Assembly: GCA_902702965.1 (NCBI GenBank)
Contig: CACRXP010000426.1
Span: forward strand, 351,789-415,788
From: Spirometra erinaceieuropaei
Lineage: Eukaryota; Platyhelminthes; Cestoda; Diphyllobothriidea; Diphyllobothriidae
Direction of reading: 5' to 3'
Length of the DNA stretch: 64,000 bases
In this document: piece after piece, positions 23,142 through 34,500 of the stretch
Layout of the letters: each line of letters begins with the position of its first letter
Position numbering within the stretch: position 1 is the stretch's first letter
Notes under the pieces: model-generated
Databases searched by the model: none
What the model saw: only the letters and a program-made list of their open reading frames with translations
What the model was told of the DNA's origin: nothing
Position numbers and translations under genes: made by a program

Positions 23142-23887
23142 GCTTGTCCGGTAACAATCGGTAGATGGCACCTAAAAAAATTCGTTACCTATAAATAATA
23201 CCTTTAACAGTGGACTCAAACGCCCTCAGGCTATATCAGCGGCTGCAGGCCTACTTTCACGCACTACTTGGACTTTCCGCGACGGCCTAACATGGGCTGG
23301 CCGAACGAACATCGCAGGAGGTTACATGGACGATGGTCGCTGTTACCCAACCTTCGCCATCGTTACACACGTGCACCTGAATATGCGGTATACATTCGCA
23401 TTTTAGCAGTTTATTCAAAAACAAAATCACTTTTAAATATGATAAGTCAGGGACAGGAACAGTTTCCAGGCATCTGTCAAAGACATGGCATTGAGGCCAA
23501 ACCAAAGACGACCACATCCAGCCCCCCTTCCTCGTAGAGTTTCCTTTTCAGTCTACTCCAGTATGCCTCAATGGCATTGGTGTGCTGTCCGGTGGTAGGG
23601 CCCTTGAAGTTCTTTGAGTGGTTAACAGAGAAATGTAGATAACCTTCTGAGGGAAGACGATTATACTCCTTCCACCCGTCCGTTACCACTATTACGCTTT
23701 TGGCGGAACGGAGAGCGGGCCAACTTCGATCATTCACCTGTTCAACTAAGGCTTTCTGTCGGCTAGTATCGTACATCCCGACCAGCCACCACCTATAAAA
23801 CCCCTATTACCACCTGTCCCGTAAGACAGGCTGCTTTGGTTAGGCGGATTTTTTTGGGTGCCATCTCCCGATTGTTACCGCTTGTCC
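23142..23887. mobile_element. Merlin (IS1016-like) DNA transposon with 8-bp target duplication
   Basis: The element spans 23150-23879. Its ends are inverted repeats of about 32 bases with two mismatches, beginning GGTAACAATCGG. It is flanked by direct copies of GCTTGTCC at 23142-23149 and 23880-23887, the 8-bp duplication typical of Merlin. Inside is a partial transposase on the minus strand. At 730 bp it is shorter than an autonomous Merlin, so it is an internally deleted copy. Merlin elements are known in Schistosoma. Confidence 0.85.
23477..23809 (-). pseudogene. Merlin transposase, C-terminal part
   Basis: The ORF of 99 codons from 23776, extendable upstream in frame to about 23809 (RWWLVG), matches the ISXO2/IS1595-type DDE domain. 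It keeps the second catalytic aspartate in VTDGWKEY, the NHSKNF motif and the acidic residue in NAIEAYW. The N-terminal half with the first aspartate is missing. It cannot be active alone. Confidence 0.8.
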
Positions 23888-24990
23888 GTTAACAGTGTGA
23901 CCTATTTGCCACTTGCATGCTTCTTTGCCCAGTGGATCGGTCCCTACCTTACCCGATCTGCAACGCGACAGAGGACGTCAAGTGGTGAGACACTGATGAG
24001 CCTCGGCCCGACGAAGTGCTTATAGCCCTGTCAGCATTCGATGGGTCGACAACGCGAAGGTTAACAAATCAAGAGGCAGATGATAAAGTGTTGTAGGACA
24101 GACCTTACTGAGGCGAAGGAGTGGACGCGCAGCTGAGCGCCCAGAGGCAACAAGTCGCCTTTACAAGCAACTGACAGCTGTCGGGTTTTTTCAGCTTTTG
24201 TGCGTAGCGTGTGTGTGTGCGTGCCCCGGGGTTTTGTCTGCCTACAACCCATCAGCAAGAGGCGCAGAACTGATTGGCGTTCAGCGTCCGCCAGGGTAAG
24301 ACCAAATCACGCGCAGCCAACCGAAGCATTTAATTGACAGGGGACATTAGGCGGCCCGAAGGTGACAATGGTTGAGCGGCCGATCAGACGATCAGAGGAG
24401 CGGACTGCCAAAAGCCCGTCTGTGGATCATCTGCGCCGTGGTTTTACGCATGTTTGTATTTTCGCTCTCGGGTGGTGGGTACTAGGGCGGTGTTTACCCA
24501 GATGAAAACGGAATAAACCCGTGGCCGCGTCTGCTTTTGTGGCTTGGTCGAGTCCAACTTGACAAGTGATTGTGCGTTCGTTATCTCTGCCATCAATTCG
24601 GAGCCTGATTGCCATGGGAGACCAACTGATCGATGTTATGTCCATTCCTGCTTCTTTTTTGAGGTAGCGTCGAAGTACGACGGCCGGCAACTCGAAGTTT
24701 CCAAACCCGAAGACAGGGAAGGCAGTTAGATGTACAATCCTTTAGTGATGTAGAGAACGTACAGGGAACTCAGCAAGCAATAGGTAACCAGCGTCCTCAC
24801 TCGGCAAATGTCGTCGCCAGCCCTGTCAGCCCTTCATTATGTTCGCCCGAGCGCTGTATTATGCACCCGCGACCAACCGATGGAGACAAATATCAGCCGG
24901 CGTCACGGCATCGGTGAGGCGAAGGTTGGGTCACGTGAGAATACACAGTGCTTGACAGGCGTGACAAGAGGGCATAAAACGACGTGGGTA
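23888..24990. other. Intergenic; includes a degenerate hammerhead-like motif
   Basis: At about 23992-24022 the plus strand reads CTGATGA, a 13-base stem-loop and GAAG (not GAAA), with GAGACA upstream. Part of the right side may be the LTR of the gypsy-like element that ends in the next feature. No gene recognised. Confidence 0.35.
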
Positions 24991-25199
24991 AGCGACCGAG
25001 CTGACGATCGTGGGAGCGGGCAGCTACAGTACCCCCGCCTAGGCCGAAGGCTGGCGCCAAAGCGACGCCGAAGGTAAGTGCAATGTCGAAGACATGTGGA
25101 TGATAGGGCGGTTGGGAAGGTGGACGTCACGACAGCTATGAGTGACGCAACCGTCAGTGACACTGTGCGAACTAAGGTTAGGGAGGTTGAAGAGCATGG

Positions 25200-25960
25200 G
25201 GTAGGGAGTCAGCACATTTTTGTCCTTGAGGGAGGCTCGGAAGTTTGCCTGGGACAGCAGCCCTCATTCAATCGACGCTGACCACGTCCTCACTGCTACC
25301 GCGATGGATCCGGCAGGTTTTAGTAATGCGTGAGAATATCCGGAACGGTCTCTTGCATGGCTATTTCGGCGGCTTGCGCACATGGTCATACTGATCGAAC
25401 ACATGAGTGCAGTTGGCCAGGCCTTTTTCGACATTAACCCAGTCGAACCAGGGACCGCGAAGGCATAAATTGCTGCTGACGATGCAACAAGTTGTCAGAA
25501 CTCTCGTCGGCACCACGAAAAGTTGGTGCAATCATCCTGTATGACAATCAGAAAGTGATGCTGAACACCATTTTGGCTGCCCCTGACTTCAACGTCACGC
25601 AAATGTCAACAAGTGCAAGGGGCCGGTTGTTACACCCGTTTACCGGCTCCTCCGCTGTACTCAGAGCAGCCTTTAGTTGGTGATGCGAGCGACCAACCAC
25701 GCCGTTGGCTGCTGGGTGGTAGGCTGTCATCCGACTGCGCATGCAGCCAGAAATGTGCGGAGGATTTGGAGGAAGGCAGATTCGAACTTGGCACCTTGAT
25801 CAGTCCGAACGAGACGCCGAAAATGGCGACCCCGCGACCGATGTCGGCCTCCTAATTCGATTGGAGGATGGCTTTAACCTAACGCATGTGTCGGTCGTCA
25901 CAGGCAGGGCCGTAAATGTAGCCACTGGATGGTGTTAATGGGCCTACAGCATCCAGAAGA
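25200..25960 (-). pseudogene. Ty3/gypsy integrase remnant
   Basis: Integrase core and C-terminal pieces lie in several frames: VGP near 25940, TDQGAKFES near 25810 (second catalytic aspartate), TAYHPAANG near 25725 and DVVSVD near 25295. Stops and frame changes show it is dead. Confidence 0.7.
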
Positions 25961-26117
25961 ACACATCTGAATCATGCGTCGAGACCGGGAAAGGTGTCTG
26001 ACGGAAACTCTTTGTGGAGCTACATCTTGATCGGCTGGCAGTTCAGACGTGACCGTACTTAAGCTTTGACTTCCTTCAAAATACGAAGATGAGACTTCTG
26101 AAACAAGAAATTTATTG

Positions 26118-26159
26118 GCCTGACGTTTCAGATTCTCACCGGAACCCATCATCAGAGAC
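26118..26159 (-). ncRNA. Penelope-type hammerhead motif, copy 4
   Basis: On the minus strand: GTCT, CTGATGA (26155-26149), stem II GGGTTC/GAATCT, GAAACGTC (26129-26122), AGGC. Stem I has four pairs. The following block (CCAATAAATTTCTTG) parallels the other copies. Confidence 0.65.
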
Positions 26160-26676
26160 GGTCGCAGACGAACCTTTCCGCAAGGAGAGTTTGGAAGGCT
26201 CGGATCCAAGGGTGGGAGAGTACATGAAGGGTTTAAAAACAGCTCGACGTGTCGAGGTGGGCATGATGGGACTGTGAAAGCGGGTGGTGGTTAAATGAAC
26301 ATCCGTGAGGTGGAGGCCACTTACTGAATCATCACCAGAACAGCCGACTCGCCGTTGCCCGGCCGCGATGACAGTAATTTCGATTCCGTGAAAGGGCTGG
26401 AGAGCGGGAGAGGGAAGGTCTTGACAGCGTGTCAGCCAGCCTATTCTTCGTGCCACCGACGTGGTGAATATCAATGATGGAGTGTGAGGCGTAGTCCAGA
26501 TGTGTAATATCCCTCGGACTATACTTGTCAGGGTGGGATAGCGGAGAGAACGGCAGCGACTTCTACAAAGCACCTACATCAGCGACGCAAGAATGAAATG
26601 TGTCTGTGAGGTTGCATCAGCCAGGGAAGCCCTCATTCCATCAAAAGCAGCCAGTGTTTTGCCACTAAACTCGAGT

Positions 26677-26805
26677 NNNNNNNNNNNNNNNNNNNNNNNN
26701 NNNNNNNNNNNNNNNNNNNNNNNNNNNNNNNNNNNNNNNNNNNNNNNNNNNNNNNNNNNNNNNNNNNNNNNNNNNNNNNNNNNNNNNNNNNNNNNNNNNN
26801 NNNNN
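26677..26805. other. Assembly gap (129 N)
   Basis: A run of N inside the gypsy-like element. Confidence 0.99.
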
Positions 26806-29800
26806 ACCAAGCCGCGAGTCCTTTTTTACGAATGAAGGAGCGATGGCGGAGACTGCCTTGCGTATGTGGGAATCTGAATACGACCAGCTGCTACTACGCA
26901 CGTCGGCGTGATGACGCGGTCTTTGAAGTCGATCCCAGATAAAGGTATAACTGCAGCGCTACTGATGACGCCCGGCGGACAGGGAGGAACCGACAGGTGA
27001 CAGAGCACGTGCAGCTGGAAGACGAGACGAGTGGAACCACCAAACTTCGAGGTTTATATCGCGTTCACATCAGGGGGGGGGGGAATGGCTGCCCTGCATT
27101 CAAAGGTCTCTTATCACCTCGAAGATGACTTGACAGTTCGACCATCGATTTCGATGATGATTTACCACGTTGGCGACCATCGCTGTTCGGCTCAATCGTA
27201 AATGAGTTTTGAGTTCGTCTTTGAGCCTAAAACTGGAGTTAACATGCTTGCCTCTTGTTCTTATCCGTAACTGAAATGTCCGATGAGGGGGGGGAGAGAA
27301 ATGCGAGGTACATGCCGGTGGACCCTGACTTTGACGAAAACGGGGTTTGGTTAGAAAAGGACCAGGAGAGGTTTGGTTCGCTGAGACTGGCAGCGATAGA
27401 CATAACTGTAAATGCAGCTAGACTCTGCAGAACGCTGCAAGCCAAAATCTCGAGCTAGACGCTTCAGTTAGCCCAGAACGTACGGACAAATCAAACTGGG
27501 CAGGTCAACTGCATATGCGGTTTGAGAGGGGAGGCAAGTGACTTGAAGTCCACTGGCGACAACAGATATCCTTCATAGGTCGCCGATTAATTGAAAGGCG
27601 GACTCTGTAGGATTCCCAGATTTCAAGAACCTGAAACAAATGCAGAGAGAATTAAGACGCAGGTCTCCCGCCTTTGCACCGGGTAGTTGGCACGCCTGTG
27701 GACTATGCAGACGGCACTTTCCCACCTCTAACTCCCAAGAAATGGGCACTATTCCGTCAGAATGACTGTTCCGCTAGGATTTCAAGACAAATCTCCACTT
27801 CGGAAGACAATAATCTTCGGCACGCTATCGTGGCGACGGCTTTCTCGTCCCTCAACTTGCCTTAAGGTCGTCTTGCTCTGGCGGTAACTAATCCCCAGGC
27901 AAGTCACCGAGGATCGCCACCTGACAAAATCCACACCAAGAGTTCTATTCGAAGACATACCAGCCACGTTGTCTAATTTCGCCTCGATTGCCTCATCTAC
28001 CTTATACACTGACCCGCAGCCCAGTACGGGGCCGTCAGGGCATCCTTCCATCGCTAGACAGACCGGTCAGAAGTTGGCCAAGTACGTCTATAGAGGATAG
28101 TTCTGAATAGGTAAACCTTGAGCGTCGCCATGAGCATGATCCAACCCTGTTCCGGAGGACATTAGTAGAAGTCGTGCATCTTGTACGGAAACTCGGTGGT
28201 TGAAGCCTTCGACGCTGGATCGGCTGTAGGCCCACACACACATCCCCGCCTGGGTGACTTGAGGGTGTGTGAATAAGCTCCATGCGAGTCAGTGCTATCT
28301 TGGTGAGCCGACTGGGTGACTGCGGTTCGCGGGCGCCTGTGTTAGCTGTCTTCAGGAATGCATGTGTGCAGGCTCCAGCCCCTTGGGAGCCGTAACCACA
28401 TTATAAACGGCGCGAGGTGTGCCAGAGGCGGGGGGGCCTGTACGCGTTTCAGGCACTACAGGCCCGCCAGTCCACCCCGTGAGAAAAGCCCTGGCGTATT
28501 TGGCGAATCAGGTGACAAGCTCGGCCTGCGTCGGGAAATTTGGCTACGGACAACGGCCAGGCCAACATTAAATATGTCCTTACTCGATATTGTAAGTCGT
28601 GCTAGCAGTAGACCTACGAAACCGGGCGTCCAACCTTGGTCAGCCAGTAATTCAAATATAAAGTATCACGAAGGTACTGCCTCAGTGTTAATGCGACTGT
28701 CATGCTAAAAACAGCTCCCCGAACAGAAATGCCCACAGTGAAGATTGAGATGTACACCATTCAACGACAAAATACCGGCGCGAAAGGTGTCCCACAATTC
28801 AAGCCTGTTGAAGCTGAGGCGAAAGAGGAACTGTTATCGCGGAAGATAACTAGTTAGGTCGGCCAGAATAGACAGCAAGGACCGAGACAGAAGTTGTTGT
28901 ATATGCCAAAATTCACGGCGAGCCTGAAAGCCTTTGGGAAGAGAAAACTAGCTTCACAACTCGGTGAATAGGATGTACAGTTTAATAATGCGATGAGACT
29001 GAAGAGAGAGGCTATACACGGAGTATATATATATATAAATATATATACGCTGAGAGAAGGTAACCTTGGAACAAGTACAGAGCCCAATATATACTCGAAA
29101 AAGAATCTGAAATTAAGTTTATGTACATAGAAGTAGAAAATATCCGAGTAATAGGGGACTGGAAGTAAGGAGAAGAATTATTACGAAGTAACTGTTGTTT
29201 TTTGTAAAAGGTGCAGAGTAAAAAATATCAACACCCCGATGTTGGTAGTATACTGTCGCACGTCAGATAGGACTGTACAGGTGGGGATAAGGAGACCAGA
29301 CAGCGGAAATAGTCTTAAAATATTACAAATGTGGAAATACGAGAAGGCTCTCTCTCTCTCGGATAAATGCTTCGTGTACATATATATATATATAGAGGGG
29401 GGGTCAGATCCGGTTTGAGAGGGTTTGGTTGACCTTGAACGTCATCAGCCTGACAACCTTTGTGGGCAGGCGACGACAACGACAGTGTGCGAGCGGGGAC
29501 TAGGACGAGGAAGCTGAAAAAAAGATAACAACATAACGTGGAAGTCGTTGGGACGGCTGAAAGTGAATACTACCCAATTCGAGCTTGCATTAGACAGAGT
29601 CGGCAAAATGCGTCCAAATGAGTGAACTAAGTCAAGTCTGAAAAACAGGATAATGGAGGACATTTTAACGTCTAATGTGCTAATACTAGTGTCCTCATCA
29701 TCTACACTGTAGCTCGGAATCACATTAACGAGTGGTTACGGGGGAAGTAGCAGTGCATTTTGCGAAAAAATCGTTTTGGAGAAGGCTTCCCAACAAGCAA

Positions 29801-30611
29801 GGATGGCCGAGCTTGGTAGGTGCTCGTAAGGTGATTCCACAAATCCATCCCGTTAATTCTTACAAGCAGAATTCTTTGGTGTTCACGCCCTTATGACATC
29901 AAAGTGTAGCAAAGACTTCACGAAACCCCGAAGGTTCCTACATTTCGGCCCCCGCAGGCAACGTGTATGACATTTCTGGATCAACTCCACCTCTGACTTC
30001 CAATAAAATCGACAGTTAATATGCGAGTCACAATTATAGATCTGCTGCATTATTTTATCAGTTGGAATTTTCACTGGCACCTGACGCTTTTGCCGAATAA
30101 TTAGACGAGCTAGCGAAAATTACCGACTACGAAGACGCCCTCGCTGATTATGTAATGCTGGTTGATCGGGGTCTCGTCTAACGAAGTTCAATGGGGGCGA
30201 GACCTTTCGCGTCCAAAAATTCAAGGCATTTGAGTCGGTGCGGGGAGTACGAAGCAGTTAGTAGCGTAGCCGGTGGAAGAAGAATATTCCCAGCTTAACT
30301 CCAAAAAAGAAGTCGGAACTGACTAATTTTGGCATGAAATACGCAGAGGTCCCACTAAAAAGGCATTCAAGTTGGCTGGAGTCATTTGAGCCGAAAAAGC
30401 ACTAGTAATAATGGAAGGGCATCGTGCAAGTCACAAACTACTGGAAACTGCAAAACAGAGTCACGCACACTGAACACAAATTTTTCATGACAAACGAGAA
30501 AGCTTCTAAAAAGCTCCTTAATGATTAGTTGATTGTACTTCTGAGAAAAATTCAAGCTATGTCTAAGTAAACTAAAAATTCTGATGTGAAAGTGTGCTAG
30601 CGAAATTGATC
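26806..30611. other. Intergenic downstream of the KMT2E-like gene
   Basis: There are G-runs at 27071-27080 and 27288-27295 and AT dinucleotide patches at 29024-29047 and 29378-29394. A 67-codon frame at 27255-27458 has protein-like composition but no recognised family. The 3' UTR and poly(A) site of the minus-strand gene should lie in the right part; no clear signal was identified. Confidence 0.4.
29024..29047. repeat. AT dinucleotide repeat
   Basis: Alternating AT with one AAAT interruption. A second short run lies at 29378-29394. Confidence 0.7.
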
Positions 30612-31592
30612 TCAACTAGACTGACAAAGACAGGGGGCAGTCGGACACCTACCATGACGTGGGACAAAAATATCTCGTGAATAGGGGCCTAGAAGAGGAA
30701 GACCCCCGTTGGGGACTGGGACTACATCGTTCCGAAACCGTGACTGCTCCAGAATTTTATCACCTGACTGCTGCACAGATGAAGTCGACGACCGACCTTT
30801 GGTGAATCCAGATGACCCCGCAGTATTGCCCGAGGCGGTGACAACCGAAGTCGAGTTCCGAGTAAGGTCAAGCTGAGCGCGTAGCTGATCACGATGGCGT
30901 CGCAGGGCCTCTTGAACATTCTCTATATTGTCAGTTGAAAGGGGGTAGGATGAGTTGGAGTAGGCAGGTGGTTTTGGAGAATGATTGGGACCAGACGAGT
31001 CGCTGTGATGACTACCGGCGCAGCCGCCGCTAAATGCTTGCTTACGTTGGGAGTCTAAATGCAGTCCAGTGTGGTGATGGTGGTGGTAATGGACGAGTTG
31101 GGGTTGGGAGTGGTGGCGCAAGGACTGCACAGAATTCCGGTTCGCCTCCTGCGAGGACGTCGAATTCCGAAGACTACGCTGTTCGTGAGGATACGGACGA
31201 TGCTGGGAAGTGGAGGGTGGAGGAGTGAAGTTGCGTCTTAGAGAGTGGGCCTCTTGCCAGACTCTAATTTCCTGGTCGCGTTTTAGAATGGTGGAAAGGG
31301 AGTCGCTAGTAGTGCTTGACCTTAAGCTGTTCCTAGTATACTCCGCCGACTGCGGTGATAATCGTGAAGATAGTTCCGACGATTTACAGGAATGTTCGCT
31401 CCAGGAGGGCAACGGCGGCGGTGAGGGTGGCAAGTTATTCTTAAATTGGTCGTAGGTCTCGAAGACAGACGTGGAGACAGAGGTACGTCTAGTAGGAAGG
31501 AATGAATCGTCTTCGCGCCGAGACTGCAGCTCAGAGCCCAAATCGGCAAACGCGCGAGACGAGCCAAACACAGCGGGATTGACACCAGGCAA
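30612..31592 (-). CDS. KMT2E: KMT2E-like exon 14 (last coding exon)
   Basis: 326 codons plus stop, phase 0. Ser/Pro/His-rich, with a polyhistidine patch and an amphipathic [18 protein letters not shown] helix. A 32-nt intron could exist near the stop (30621-30652), ending the protein at PRHV instead of CLCQSS. Confidence 0.75.
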   Translation of the reverse strand: MPGVNPAVFGSSRAFADLGSELQSRREDDSFLPTRRTSVSTSVFETYDQFKNNLPPSPPPLPSWSEHSCKSSELSSRLSPQSAEYTRNSLRSSTTSDSLSTILKRDQEIRVWQEAHSLRRNFTPPPSTSQHRPYPHEQRSLRNSTSSQEANRNSVQSLRHHSQPQLVHYHHHHHTGLHLDSQRKQAFSGGCAGSHHSDSSGPNHSPKPPAYSNSSYPLSTDNIENVQEALRRHRDQLRAQLDLTRNSTSVVTASGNTAGSSGFTKGRSSTSSVQQSGDKILEQSRFRNDVVPVPNGGLPLLGPYSRDIFVPRHGRCPTAPCLCQSS

Positions 31593-34500
31593 CTAAAATG
31601 AAACAAAAGTTGAAGATGCATTGGCAAATTGCCAGGATAGGCTCAAGAAGGTGATAGGGAAAGTTGTTCCGGTTTAACCAAGGCAGATGTTGACGCCAAG
31701 CCAAGACATGTAGACAAGCGTTCAACTACCCTGTGATAGCAAAGTGCGAGCAACTTGAAAACATACTACCGCAGAAGGTCATTAGATAATGGTCTCAATG
31801 CGATCGGGTCACTGTCTCTCGTTAATATTTTTGTAGTTGACATTTTATGGCAATTCAGTAAATGTGATAAGGGATTAAACCATAAAAAGTTATTTCGTAA
31901 ATTCCAGGGCAAGTGGACCCCCTGGGGTACACGATTTCAGGAGCAACGACCACTGCCCCGAATCTCCCAACCAGTAGAATGACAGGCCATTGGAAATGTG
32001 AAATTGATAGCGAAGTACCCCTCTGCATGGCGGGTAAGGACATGTTCCTCACGGTAGGGGCCCTGACGCGCTTTTGTGCCATCACGATTGACTAACAATC
32101 AAGGCCTGGAAAGGTAGAAACGACTTGAGGCAGGCGTTGATCATGTTGACAAAGTTAAATAACTCACCAGCACGCGCCACACTGTTCTGGCCCCCTGAAT
32201 CTACCTAGACCAGTCTAATGAAGAGTCCCCGATTTTACATCAGTGATTGCCATAAAGGTCACACTATAGTGTCATTGAAGTCTCACGCTTCAGAGATATT
32301 TCGAGTCAGCCCGTTAGCTGGCAGACGTTCGACCCACAACAGTCAGAGCAAGAGAATTAGTGGTTGCTTAGTAAAGAAAATAAGCGTTGAAATTAAATAG
32401 GAAGTGCGCCTCTCGCTCTCGTAATTTTCATACCACCGGCACACCGAGGCCGAGTAGCCCGGAGATGCCACTGGCCGCCCTAGCTGACGATGCATAAAAT
32501 CCCTGTCTATCGTGTGGGGAAAGGACCAGATAACATTACAGACGATGATTGGGGAGACCGGGATGGGCGTTTCTGACCTATTAGTCCTCACCAGACAACC
32601 ATGCCCAACCGCAGGTTTTGCAACCCCTGAGGCTCAAGCCTTCGTTCTGTGGTTAGATGTATAACGCCCCAATCACTGAGTCACGGGCTCCTTGTTCTGC
32701 CGGTTGCGATCGGGTATACCCATAATAGTACGGACAGCACTCACCGATCTGCTATGTGACACACTCGTATCGTCGTGTCTCAGGGTCCAATCTAGAGCCC
32801 AGCCAGCAGTCGCACAGCGGTTAGTGACATGAGAAGAACATTAGCGACTTGGTTCAGTGGTCGGGACGTTAGATCTGTAGCTGGCAGTACGCGGGTTTGA
32901 ACCGAGGTTGCAAAACATCGGGTTGGATATTGCTGACTGATGACGGCTAATAAGTCGGAAATGCCCATGCCCATGTCAGTAATGCTATTCTGCCTATATT
33001 ACTAACCACTGCGCGGCTTCTGACGGGATTCTAGATTGGGCCCAAAGCACAACAGGACGAGTATGCCCAGTGACGCGATCATTGAGCGCTCTATCAAAGG
33101 ACCGCAAACGTGTTGACATCAGATGATAATTTTCGACTGAAAACCTTATCAGTCATGTAAGACATCCGTAACATTAGTCTCGGATGGTTTTATATTGCCC
33201 TGAAGGAATATACAGTCAGGATCAAAGTTTTGGCAAGTACAAGCAAACAAGACGTTACAATTCTCAAGCACACTGAAAAGTATGGATTCTAGCGTTCAAT
33301 AACTGCAACCACTTCCTTCTTAGCTAAGCTGAACAAACGCCGTCGCAAAATGTCTGAGACGACTGGTCGCATGGAGGTACCCGTAGGCAGATGGTTAACA
33401 GTCGCACAAAATCAGTCGTCCTCATCTGGCTGTTATAATGACAACTTGGTAATCATAATCGATTATGGCATTTTCGTCAGATATAAGTAGTGCTCTGAGA
33501 CACATGTGGAGCGTTCTGATTTTCGTTGTCAAGGTGCCCAAATGGTACGTCAGACTTAAACGACGGCTTCGTGTCACGTTAATCACTGAGCCATGGCTGA
33601 AGGAAGGGGAGACAGTGAGGCTGACACCCGATGCCCTTTTAAGCTGGCTGGGCTGTAAGCAGTATGGCTTTGGAAGTTGTCAACCGATGGGACAGCTCGA
33701 TTCTCCAGGAAGCCGGAATTGCAATGATCAACTCTTAATGAGGCTTTATGGTAATTCTAACGAATGTTGGATCCGGGATACTGGAACCCGAGCGGTGTGA
33801 AGTGTGGTGAGACGTGTGCTGTACGTAGACAAGGCAATCATTCGCCGACAGCCACCACGCCACATTTCACTTCTGACTACCTCGTTGCTACTGGAGCATG
33901 ATGGATACTGAGCAGGTTCGCCTCATTATGAACCAAATTACACACAACTGACCGCTGTCGATCCTGGTGGACGAAATATGGGGGTTGGAGACAGATCTTG
34001 GATCGGAGTTGTTGCAGACAATCAACGAAAAGCAGTCTAATTAATCCGACCATGACGCTAAGACGGGCGATAACTATGCGCATGGTGGGGCAGCCTGACG
34101 GATTATGCGTGATTTCTATCCTCGTGCCTTTTAGGCTGCGCTAGTTATGAAACTACAAGGGCAGTTTTAATTATTGCAACACAAGGCTCCAGCGAGAAGA
34201 CGGCGACGCATTCGGAGTAATTATTCTCTGCCATGAAGTTAAGCTTCGGTCTTATAATCCGAATTTCTGCATAAATAGCGTAAACACACTAGGAAAGCGT
34301 TTTTTTATTATTTTTCTAGACGACACTCCAGTAGACGAGTCCCCTAAAGTGGACTGTCCTTGAGCAGTCAGCTCTTGTGTCCTCTACAGAAGAGAACTCT
34401 TCTCCGTGGGAGGAAAGTGTGTAGTAGTATTAGGATTTGTAGTATGGCACTACGGAAATCATCTGGTTCAACGGAGTCGGAGAATGAATAATAAGTGGAA

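Larger units (their letters stand above)
24991..26676 (-). mobile_element. Degenerate Ty3/gypsy LTR retrotransposon fragment
   Basis: On the minus strand, in order: the start of the RT-RNase H connection (26676-26576, GKTLAAFDGMRASLADAT), an inserted Penelope-type fragment (about 26080-26570), and integrase with frameshifts and stops (25960-25200). The integrase shows TDQGAKFESAFLQ, TAYHPAANGVVGR and a C-terminal segment resembling FRIHRGSSEDVVSVD. Last comes a polypurine-like AGGCGGGGG followed by TGTAGCTGCCC at about 25028, the likely start of the 3' LTR. The 5' part is lost beyond the assembly gap. Confidence 0.7.
32840..33100 (+). mobile_element. tRNA-headed ribozyme-bearing repeat, copy E
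   Basis: Immediately right of inverted copy D. Head with A-box TGGTTCAGTGG (about 32850) and B-box GGGTTTGAACC (about 32893), then the hammerhead-like core, GCTATTCTGCCTATAT and the tail block. This is the clearest Pol III head of the family. Confidence 0.7.

Noticed and set aside
27255..27458. Possible small exon or gene on the plus strand
   Set aside because: The composition looks protein-like, but there is no family similarity, no clear splice sites and no partner exon nearby.
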